The notes beneath the pieces are model-generated. The model was not told the origin of the DNA. It searched no databases and saw nothing but the letters and a program-made list of their open reading frames with translations. Shown here piece after piece: positions 1-5,714 of a stretch of 23,451 bases of DNA. A program made the translations under genes and the position numbers. Within the stretch, counting starts at the first letter, position 1, and every line of letters starts with the position of its first letter. The stretch is from Planctomycetaceae bacterium (GTDB lineage Bacteria; Planctomycetota; Planctomycetia; Pirellulales; Thermoguttaceae), in assembly GCA_031256755.1 (NCBI GenBank), contig JAIRPZ010000011.1, positions 1 to 23,451 on the forward strand, given 5' to 3'.

Positions 1-166
1 TATGGTGCTGCCCATAGCATTGCTTGTATTCGTCCCATACTCAGTCAGATTCAGATTTTAAAATAGTGCATAACCCTAAAAGTTACGGTCCGTATCCGCA
101 GTGTTTATAGTATCCTTTGCAACCATCCTGCGTTATTGACTTCGGCACATTTTTAACGAACTGTAA

Positions 167-445
167 TCACTTATTCATATCACGAATACAGCGTTTGCGA
201 AGCACCGCCTTCACCTGCGAAAAACTCAACTCTAGCGGATTAAAATCAGGACTGTAAGGCGGTAAATACAAAATACGGCAACGCCGCCGCTTAAGCAATC
301 GCTCTACCTCCGCCTGTTTATGCTGCCGTAAATTGTCTTTCACAACAACATCGCCGCGATGAAAATGCGGACATAAATCGTCCCGAATAAAATCGATGAA
401 CTTCGCATTCGTTGTCCCGCCGGCAAATGACTTCGATGCAATCAT
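167..445 (-). pseudogene. IS630-family transposase, C-terminal remnant
   Basis: This 92-codon fragment holds the last part of a DDE_3 (IS630/Tc1-mariner type) transposase domain. Visible are VVVKDNLRQHK, which carries the second catalytic Asp, and LPPYSPDFNPLELSFSQVK, which carries the catalytic Glu in the typical NPxE context. The first catalytic Asp and the N-terminal helix-turn-helix are absent: reading upstream on the minus strand, an in-frame TGA occurs about 11 codons before the ATG, so the intact gene cannot extend further. The natural protein would be roughly three times longer. I could not identify terminal inverted repeats or a target-site duplication, so the element boundaries are unknown. 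It is best regarded as a dead insertion-sequence remnant next to a methyltransferase operon. The family call is firm; the absence of activity is inferred from the truncation. Confidence 0.85.
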
Positions 446-548
446 TCCATTGCAGCGAGTTCGTTTTGCGTTGCGTCAGGTGTTCAGCAACGCATTTCTT
501 GAGTTGTTGAATTTCATTGGCGGGACACGCCGAACTTTTCGGCGGGAC

Positions 549-577
549 TTGTCATACCGATAAAATTGCAGTATCAT
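549..577 (+). promoter_or_regulatory. Promoter for zinc-ribbon/methyltransferase operon
   Basis: TTGTCA at 549-554 and TATCAT at 572-577 are separated by exactly 17 bp, each one mismatch from the sigma-70 consensus. Transcription should start near 584, giving a 5' leader of about 35 nt before the ATG at 620. A perfect inverted repeat (558-584) covers the spacer and the -10 box. Confidence 0.6.
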
Positions 578-584
578 TTTATCG
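558..584. repeat. Inverted repeat overlapping the -10 box
   Basis: CGATAAAAT (558-566) and ATTTTATCG (576-584) are perfect 9-bp inverted arms around a 9-nt centre. The repeat occupies half of the promoter spacer, the -10 box and the predicted start point, the usual place for a repressor operator. It could instead be a leftover end of the neighbouring IS remnant. Confidence 0.55.
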
Positions 585-619
585 AAATTCTGCATCATTG
601 GTTTTTTCGTTAGTTTTTT

Positions 620-886
620 ATGTCCAAAACAAAAATTTGCCAGAGTTGCGGTATGCCGCTTAAAAAACCGGAACATTACGGCACCGATGCCGGCGGAATC
701 CCAAGTGAAATCTATTGCATCTATTGCTGGCAAAACGGAAGTTTCACCGACCATTGCACGGATGTTAAAGAGTTTCAGGAACACTGCCGGACACAAATGG
801 TGAAACATGGCTGGTCAAAATTTTTCGCTTGGCTCTTCACCCGCGGAATGAAACGGCTCGGACGTTGGAAAAATACCAAACAATGA
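620..886 (+). CDS. Small putative zinc-ribbon protein (zf-ribbon_2-like)
   Basis: This 88-residue protein begins with a two-knuckle zinc ribbon: C7-x2-C10 in CQSCGMPL and C33-x2-C36 in YCIYCWQNG. The sequence around them (GTDAGG, then YC.YCWQNGSFTD) matches the pattern of the 'putative zinc ribbon' family PF12674, whose members are small and of unknown role. The rest is short and basic with several Trp and Phe residues. Its TGA stop overlaps the ATG of the downstream DNA methyltransferase (ATGA at 883-886), so the two are probably translationally coupled. The region just upstream of the ATG is T-rich with no clear Shine-Dalgarno sequence. Possible roles include a nucleic-acid-binding partner or regulator of the methyltransferase, but that rests only on gene order. 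Confidence 0.8.
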   Translation: MSKTKICQSCGMPLKKPEHYGTDAGGIPSEIYCIYCWQNGSFTDHCTDVKEFQEHCRTQMVKHGWSKFFAWLFTRGMKRLGRWKNTKQ

Positions 887-1824
887 AAAATACACTATAC
901 ATTGATAAAATTGTTTGCGGCGATGCATTGCAAATCCTTCCGCAACTCGAAAAGCATTCTGTTGACGTTGTGCTGACCGACCCGCCGTATTTTCTCGATA
1001 AACTCGATGATAATTGGGATTACGAAAAAGTATCCAAGACCCATCATCAATACACGATTAAATCGCTGCCTGCCGGTATGAAGTTTGACCGGAAACAAGG
1101 CAAACGGTTTTACGATTGGTATTTCACCGTGTCGCAAGAGTTATACCGGATATTAAAACCGGGCGGTTTTTTCTTTTCATTTTCGAGTCCGCGTTTGTAT
1201 CACCGTATGGCATCGGCAATAGACGATGCCGGTTTCGAGTTGCGGGACGTGTTTATATGGCTTTACACACAAAATCAAGCGAAGGCGATGAGTGTCGACC
1301 ATTTTATCCGCAAGATGAACGTTGACGACAAAACGAAAGAACGGATACGGCAAAATTTGTCCGGCTGGAAAACTCCGCAAATCAAATCATGTTTCGAGCC
1401 GATTGCAATGGCACAGAAACCGACTGACGGAACGTATCTTAACAATATGTTAACGTATGAAGCCGGACTGATGAATACAAATATTCGTATCGGCGATAAT
1501 ATGTATCCCGCCAATGTTTTTTCGGTAGACAATATCAATGAGTTGATTGATAAGACATTTTTATTACCGAAACCTGCGGCAAAAGAGAAAGGCGGTTACA
1601 ATGACCATAAAACAGTGAAACCGCTGGCGATTTGCGAGTATCTGATTGCGTTATCGGCGTTCTGCAAAGATGCGGTGATACTCGACCCGTTTGCCGGCAG
1701 CGGAACAACGGCTGTTGCCGCAAAAAAATTAGGCAAGCATTATATCGGCATTGACGCTAATGAAAAACACGTTGCCATTGCGGAACAGCGGCTGGCGGAA
1801 CAAGAAATAAAAAAAACAAGATAA
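883..1824 (+). CDS. Beta-class site-specific DNA methyltransferase (DPPY)
   Basis: This S-adenosylmethionine-dependent amino-methyltransferase has 313 residues. Motif IV, TDPPYFLD, lies near residues 32-39. The SAM-binding motif I, DPFAGSGTTAVAAKK, lies near residues 268-282, followed by the acidic strand end HYIGID. The order IV, target-recognition region, I defines the beta group; the DPPY form is typical of N6-adenine enzymes. The ATG at 883 is preferred over an in-frame ATG at 829 because it overlaps the upstream stop as ATGA and begins the conserved MKNTLYIDKIVCGDAL segment. No restriction endonuclease is adjacent, so it may be an orphan (epigenetic) enzyme or a relic of a restriction-modification system. 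It lies just upstream of an acyltransferase gene with only 7 bp between them. Its AT-rich codon use and the nearby IS remnant suggest acquisition by transfer. The target sequence cannot be read from the protein. Confidence 0.92.
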   Translation: MKNTLYIDKIVCGDALQILPQLEKHSVDVVLTDPPYFLDKLDDNWDYEKVSKTHHQYTIKSLPAGMKFDRKQGKRFYDWYFTVSQELYRILKPGGFFFSFSSPRLYHRMASAIDDAGFELRDVFIWLYTQNQAKAMSVDHFIRKMNVDDKTKERIRQNLSGWKTPQIKSCFEPIAMAQKPTDGTYLNNMLTYEAGLMNTNIRIGDNMYPANVFSVDNINELIDKTFLLPKPAAKEKGGYNDHKTVKPLAICEYLIALSAFCKDAVILDPFAGSGTTAVAAKKLGKHYIGIDANEKHVAIAEQRLAEQEIKKTR

Positions 1825-1831
1825 TCAATTT

Positions 1832-2734
1832 ATGTTACAGAAAATCGGTCATTATTGTCTTTACATACTTGTACGCACAATGTTCTGCATTGTGCAGATA
1901 TTCGATACAAAAAAAGGGACAGCGTTTGCACGCTCGGCAGCATTCTTCTTTACGAAAATACTGCCGATCCGCCGCAGGATTCTCCGTGAAAATTTGCAGA
2001 CGGCATTTCCCGGCATCAGCGATGCGGAACGGCAAAATCTCGTTCAATCCATGTGGGAACACCTTTTTTTAATGGGTGTGGAAATTGCTCTCATCCGCCG
2101 GAAAATCCGCGATATTCATTGGACAGATTTTATTGATCTCGACCATGCGGAACCGATGTTAAGTTTAATGCACCAAGACCGCCCTGTTTTTATCGTTACC
2201 GGACATTTCGGTAATTTTGAAGCCGGCGGTTTTTCGCTCGGTATTCTTTCTTATCCGTCTCATACCGTTGCACGGACGCTCGATAATCCGTTTATCAATC
2301 AGTTTATCAAATCGCTTCGGGAAGCAACGGGACAATATCTGATTCCGAAAAACGGCGGCGCACCGGAAATTATGAATGTTTGCGACAAAAACGGACTGAT
2401 GGTTTTTCTGACCGATCAGTGGGCGGGACGAAAGGGTTGTATGATTAACTTTTTCGGCAAACCGGCTTCAACTTTCAAAGCCATTGCCGTGCTTTCGATA
2501 CAATATAAAGCCCCGATAGCGGTTTGTTTTTCGTTACGGAAAACACTGTCAAACGGACAATTTGATCCGCTGCATTTCCGGTTAAAGGTGGTGGAATTTT
2601 TCGATCCGAACAATATGCCGGCGGATATTCAAAACGTCAAAGAAATTACACAATGGTTTTCTACGGTTCTTGAACAGGGCATCGGCCGGTGTCCCGACCA
2701 ATACTGGTGGCTGCACCGGCGGTGGAAATACTGA
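1832..2734 (+). CDS. LpxL/HtrB-family lipid A (lysophospholipid) acyltransferase
   Basis: The 300-residue protein resembles the membrane-bound late acyltransferases that add secondary acyl chains to lipid A or related glycolipids. The catalytic HX4E motif is visible as H125 to E130 in TGHFGNFEAGG. Further family features are RENLQTAFPGIS near residue 52, LTDQWAGRKGCMINFFGKPA in the middle, and the C-terminal CPDQYWWLHRRWKY (family consensus P.Q..W.H.R). A hydrophobic N-terminal stretch (residues 7-25) would anchor it to the inner membrane. It starts 7 bp after the methyltransferase stop, so it is probably co-transcribed, though a functional link is unlikely. Its presence supports a Gram-negative-type outer envelope. 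The exact acceptor lipid cannot be decided from sequence, so no gene symbol is given. Confidence 0.9.
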   Translation: MLQKIGHYCLYILVRTMFCIVQIFDTKKGTAFARSAAFFFTKILPIRRRILRENLQTAFPGISDAERQNLVQSMWEHLFLMGVEIALIRRKIRDIHWTDFIDLDHAEPMLSLMHQDRPVFIVTGHFGNFEAGGFSLGILSYPSHTVARTLDNPFINQFIKSLREATGQYLIPKNGGAPEIMNVCDKNGLMVFLTDQWAGRKGCMINFFGKPASTFKAIAVLSIQYKAPIAVCFSLRKTLSNGQFDPLHFRLKVVEFFDPNNMPADIQNVKEITQWFSTVLEQGIGRCPDQYWWLHRRWKY

Positions 2735-2789
2735 CACGGTGCCGCCGTACCGTTTGCCCCCTGTCCGCTTCCGGGGCAGCGTCTCCCCC

Positions 2790-2818
2790 TTGACGGTTTG
2801 CTGTTTGTGTTGTATAAC
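2790..2818 (+). promoter_or_regulatory. Promoter for flavodoxin-DUF3793 operon
   Basis: TTGACG (2790-2795) and TATAAC (2813-2818) with a 17-bp spacer make a near-consensus promoter. Transcription would start near 2825 and leave a leader of about 75 nt before the ATG at 2901. No convincing Fur-box palindrome was seen around it. Confidence 0.6.
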
Positions 2819-2900
2819 ATGTGTTCTTATTAAAACTGCGGGCGGTACTGCCGAAAATGAACGGCGGCATCCGTACCGGTCAAAACAAAAGGAATCAACA

Positions 2901-3332
2901 ATGAAAAAAATGCTTGTAGCGTATTGGAGCGGAACGGGAAACACGGAAGCGATGGCGAAATCTGTCGCGGCGGGAGGAAGCGAGGCGGGAGCCGAAGTCA
3001 CGCTTAAACCGGTATCGGAGGTCTCGAAAGAGATGGTTGCCGGAGCGGATGTTGCGGCGTTGGGGTGTCCGGCAATGGGAGCGGAAATTCTCGAAGAAGA
3101 CGAAATGGAACCCTTTATCAGCCGGCTGTCACCGGCGGAAATCGGCGGGAAACCGCTGGGACTTTTCGGCTCTTACGATTGGGGAGACGGGCAGTGGATG
3201 CGTGACTGGGCAGAGCGTATGAAAGGACTGAACGCAAAGGTGGACGGCGAGGGATTGATCACCCAAGGGAAACCTTCGGCGGACGCACTGGCACAATGTC
3301 ATGCGCTCGGAAAACGGCTTGCCGGTGCGTAA
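2901..3332 (+). CDS. Short-chain flavodoxin
   Basis: This 143-residue FMN-binding electron carrier shows the phosphate-binding loop YWSGTGNTEAMA near residues 8-19 straight after the first beta strand (MKKMLVAYW). Later it has ALGCPAMGAEILEEDEMEPF and LGLFGSYDWGDGQWM, the two loops that normally sandwich the isoalloxazine ring. The length fits short-chain flavodoxins. The ATG at 2901 is chosen because it begins the first beta strand and is preceded by AAAGGA (2888-2893); longer in-frame upstream sequence (from 2670) has no domain character. It sits at the head of a probable two-gene unit with a DUF3793 gene 78 bp downstream. Flavodoxins typically replace ferredoxin under iron limitation; that such regulation applies here is inferred. 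Confidence 0.93.
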   Translation: MKKMLVAYWSGTGNTEAMAKSVAAGGSEAGAEVTLKPVSEVSKEMVAGADVAALGCPAMGAEILEEDEMEPFISRLSPAEIGGKPLGLFGSYDWGDGQWMRDWAERMKGLNAKVDGEGLITQGKPSADALAQCHALGKRLAGA

Positions 3333-3410
3333 ACGGCAGCGTGCAGCAATCGGAAGAAGCGGAAATATGCAGAAACGAAAGGAAACAGCCAACGAAGGAG
3401 AGCGGGAACA

Positions 3411-4016
3411 GTGTTCAATGAAATCAAACGTGTGATGGTCAATCAATGCAGTCCGGTTTTTATGGGGATCAAGCCCGCTGCGCTCTTTCCGCTTTGTTCC
3501 GGGGGGTGTCTCTGTTGTTTACGGTCGCTGCTCCCGAAAAACATCCGCACGCTGGTCTTGCGTGAAAACGAAGGACGACCGCTGGTGCTGCTGTATGAAA
3601 AAACATTGCTGGAAAAGACATTATCGGAATGCGTGGTACGCCGGTTTCTCCTTGAACAGGGCTACCCCGTGATTTCTTTTTCGCTGTTCCGCATTTTGCG
3701 TCATTTGAAATCGCGGTTTCCGGGCGGCCATTTCCCCCACGAAATCGGGCTTTTTCTGGGTTATCCCGCAGAGGATGTTGCTGGTTTTATCCGGCACAAA
3801 GCGCAGAATTACAAATTTTGCGGCTACTGGAAAGTTTACGGTGACGAAGCGGCGGCGCGGCAACTTTTCCGCCAATATGATCTTTGCCGTGAGTGTATGG
3901 AACGTTATACGTGCGGTTTTCCGGCGGTGTCGCTTCCGGCAGCACTGCGTGCGTTTGCCGAAACGGGCGGCATAGAACAGAAAGACAGAACTGCCGCAAA
4001 CGTTTCTGCGGCTTAA
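3411..4016 (+). CDS. DUF3793 family protein
   Basis: This 201-residue soluble protein of unknown function matches the DUF3793 pattern: PHEIGLFLGYPAEDV at residues 109-123 and YKFCGYWKVYGD at residues 134-145, followed by a C-terminal cysteine cluster (C159, C162, C168). An additional cysteine-rich segment, GGCLCCLR, lies near residues 31-38. The GTG start at 3411 is supported by AAGGAG at 3395-3400, 10 nt upstream. The gene follows flavodoxin on the same strand. From my recollection of the family, DUF3793 genes are mainly found in gut Firmicutes and often lie close to flavodoxin or iron-related genes, so the pair may have been acquired together. The multiple cysteines could bind metal or a cluster, but no known cofactor motif is recognisable. 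Confidence 0.85.
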   Translation: MFNEIKRVMVNQCSPVFMGIKPAALFPLCSGGCLCCLRSLLPKNIRTLVLRENEGRPLVLLYEKTLLEKTLSECVVRRFLLEQGYPVISFSLFRILRHLKSRFPGGHFPHEIGLFLGYPAEDVAGFIRHKAQNYKFCGYWKVYGDEAAARQLFRQYDLCRECMERYTCGFPAVSLPAALRAFAETGGIEQKDRTAANVSAA

Positions 4017-4034
4017 TAAATGCCCGCCGGCATT
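3993..4034. terminator. Hairpins between convergent genes, possible bidirectional terminator
   Basis: Two small hairpins lie at the junction of the convergent DUF3793 and BMC genes: GCCGCA/TGCGGC (3993-3998 and 4007-4012, inside the last DUF3793 codons) and ATGCC/GGCAT (near 4019-4033), flanked by TTTATT on the minus strand and TTCTT on the plus strand. The uridine tracts are weak. Confidence 0.35.
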
Positions 4035-4051
4035 CTTACGCGTTCCTACCC

Positions 4052-4381
4052 TTACGACAGATAAGCGGCAACCAAGCCCTCTGCCGGACGTGCAATCACA
4101 TGTTGAGCAATGAGATCACCGGCATTTTGCGCAGCGATCGAACCGGCTTCCACCGCTGCCCGGACACTGCCGACATCGCCGCGGACAACGGTCGTCACCA
4201 AACCGCCGCCAATTTGAACCCGCTTGACAATCTGCACATTTGCGGCTTTCGCCATTGCATCGGTCGCTTCAATGAGTGCGACCAAACCCTTTGTTTCAAC
4301 TAATCCGATAGCGTCTTGCATAGTAATTTCAAATAATCCGAGCGGGTTATGATTGACCGGCGGCATCGCTTTCCACAACAC
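4052..4381 (-). CDS. Bacterial microcompartment shell protein, BMC-H type
   Basis: This 109-residue protein carries one BMC domain (Pfam BMC, PduA/EutM/CcmK type), the hexameric building block of microcompartment shells. The landmarks are AIGLVETKGLVALIEATDAM, the pore-loop region QIGGGLVTTVVRGDVGSVRAA, and HVIARP near the C terminus. The GTG start at 4381 is preceded by AAAGGA with normal spacing, which gives an N-terminal extension of 20 residues relative to canonical BMC-H proteins; the domain proper begins at an ATG at 4321, which has no good ribosome binding site. The start is therefore uncertain. The gene lies 81 bp downstream of an NrnA-like gene and is probably co-transcribed with it. 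No other shell protein, pentameric BMC-P, signature enzyme or aldehyde dehydrogenase is present nearby, so it is an orphan shell gene in this window. Planctomycetes are known to encode microcompartments elsewhere in their genomes. Confidence 0.93.
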   Translation of the reverse strand: MLWKAMPPVNHNPLGLFEITMQDAIGLVETKGLVALIEATDAMAKAANVQIVKRVQIGGGLVTTVVRGDVGSVRAAVEAGSIAAQNAGDLIAQHVIARPAEGLVAAYLS

Positions 4382-4462
4382 CGCTTGCGTCCTTTATCGG
4401 CATATCCGCCGCAAAAAATGACAGGATGTCCGTTTTTTGACACCTTTTTGCGGAACGGCTTC

Positions 4463-5467
4463 CTATTGCACCCGATTGACAGCATTTGTAACGGATTCAA
4501 TGAGCATTCGTTTTGTTTCTTCAAAACCGGTTTTAAGGGTGGCTCCGGCGGCTTTTTTATGTCCGCCGCCGCCGAATTGTGCCGCTAAAACACTGCAATC
4601 GACCTCGCACCGGCTGCGGAAACTGACTTTGAACGAGTGATCTTTCAATTCCGAAATCAGCACCGCCATACGGGTTCCTTTGACTTGCAGCAGCATATTC
4701 ACAATATCTTCGGAATCGGAAGAAAGGGCTCCCGCCTTGTCAAAATCGTCCGAAAGAATCCATGTGAGCAGGAATTGACCGTCCAGAAAAGATTCTGTTT
4801 TGGAAAGGGTTCTGCCGACCAGCCGGATTCGTCCGAGTGATTCCTGTTCGTGAAGTTTGCGGTACACGTCATCGGGTTTGACACCGGCTTCGATAAGCCG
4901 GGCAGCCGTCCGAAATGTTTGCGGCGTAACGCTGGAAAAGCGGAACCAGCCGGTATCGGTGGACAAAGCGGTAAACATCGGTACAGCCATTTCCGCACTG
5001 ATCGGCACGCCGAGAGCATCAGCGGCTTGAACAACGAGCGCACCGGTGGCTTCGCCGGCATCATCCACAAACCGCTCGGCTTCGATCGCGTCACCTTTAA
5101 CGTGATGATCAAGAATGAGTTTTTTTGCGGGACTTTGCTTAAAATGTTCCGCCATATCACCGAGTTGCGCCCAGGAACTGGTATCGAGAATGAAAAATAA
5201 ATCGGCGGTCTGAAACCACTGTTTGTCTTCTGCCGTTGCGGATTCCAGCGGGATAATCACATGATTCGGATCAAGAAAAGCGAGGGTTGGCGGGACTGGA
5301 TGCGGTGCAATGATTTTCACTTCTTTGCCGAGATGCTGCAAAATAAGCCGCATTGCCAGAACACTACCGATACAGTCGCCGTCCGGGCGTTGGTGAATCG
5401 TCAGCAGTACGGTTTTTGCCGCATGAACAATTTCGGCAAACTTTTTCCAATCGATCAACTTTTCCAT
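4463..5467 (-). CDS. nrnA: DHH/DHHA1 phosphoesterase, NrnA-like oligoribonuclease / pAp phosphatase
   Basis: A full-length DHH-DHHA1 protein of 334 residues. Motif I is HQRPDGDCIGS (25-35), the middle metal-binding strand is FFILDTSS (91-98), the DHH signature is LILDHHVKGD (117-126), and the DHHA1 substrate domain ends in FGGGGHKKAAGA (298-309). This architecture and size match NrnA, which degrades short RNA oligonucleotides to mononucleotides and can dephosphorylate 3'-phosphoadenosine 5'-phosphate. Related subfamilies cleave cyclic dinucleotides or pApA, so the substrate is not certain. The ATG at 5467 follows a promoter (TTGACT-17-GACAAT) by only 6 bp, suggesting a leaderless transcript. 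The BMC shell gene follows on the same strand. The pairing has no obvious metabolic logic and may only reflect co-expression. Confidence 0.9.
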   Translation of the reverse strand: MEKLIDWKKFAEIVHAAKTVLLTIHQRPDGDCIGSVLAMRLILQHLGKEVKIIAPHPVPPTLAFLDPNHVIIPLESATAEDKQWFQTADLFFILDTSSWAQLGDMAEHFKQSPAKKLILDHHVKGDAIEAERFVDDAGEATGALVVQAADALGVPISAEMAVPMFTALSTDTGWFRFSSVTPQTFRTAARLIEAGVKPDDVYRKLHEQESLGRIRLVGRTLSKTESFLDGQFLLTWILSDDFDKAGALSSDSEDIVNMLLQVKGTRMAVLISELKDHSFKVSFRSRCEVDCSVLAAQFGGGGHKKAAGATLKTGFEETKRMLIESVTNAVNRVQ

Positions 5468-5473
5468 AGCGGC

Positions 5474-5502
5474 ATTGTCGGTTGAAATGCAGAAAAAGTC
5501 AA
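5474..5502 (-). promoter_or_regulatory. Promoter of nrnA, placed for leaderless transcription
   Basis: On the minus strand TTGACT (5502-5497) and GACAAT (5479-5474) have a 17-bp spacer. Only 6 bp separate the -10 box from the ATG at 5467, so transcription would start at or next to the start codon. Confidence 0.45.
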
Positions 5503-5630
5503 GAGGATGCCCCCGGACCCCGCGCCGCCGGCAATTCTTACGGTTTTCTTTCCGCAGCCGGAAATGATTGTTATTGCTTTCATTGTTTTTAATTGTGTTA
5601 AAGGTTGTTCTTTGAATTGATAATTAGTTT

Positions 5631-5712
5631 GCAGACGGCAGACCGCAGATTGCAGACCGCGGCAGAAAAGATTCTCTCTTGCTGCAATCTGCCGTCTGCA
5701 ATCTGCCGTCTC
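5631..5712 (+). repeat. Dispersed palindromic repeat, copy A
   Basis: The outer arms GCAGACGGCAG (5631-5641) and CTGCCGTCTGC (5689-5699) are perfect 11-bp inverted repeats. The right arm also contains two adjacent perfect copies of GCAATCTGCCGTCT (5684-5697 and 5698-5711). The centre carries GGCAGAAAAGATT, shared with copies B and C. It ends 3 bp from the stop codon of the DUF1559 gene on the minus strand. It could fold into a long hairpin in that mRNA, but no T-run follows on the minus strand, so a classical terminator role is doubtful. The rest of the 5468-5714 gap holds the nrnA promoter and nothing else I recognise. Confidence 0.85.
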
Positions 5713-5714
5713 TC

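Noticed and set aside
476..808. Minus-strand ORF of 110 codons facing the zinc-ribbon gene, whose end (KMILQFYRYDKSRRK) faintly recalls an IS630 helix-turn-helix.
   Set aside because: Most of it is antisense to the well-supported zinc-ribbon gene and its promoter, and the resemblance is too short to claim an N-terminal transposase fragment.
2670..2900. Upstream extension of the flavodoxin frame from an ATG at 2670.
   Set aside because: It overlaps the acyltransferase 3' end and the promoter at 2790-2818 and has no domain character; the ATG at 2901 has a ribosome binding site and begins the first flavodoxin strand.
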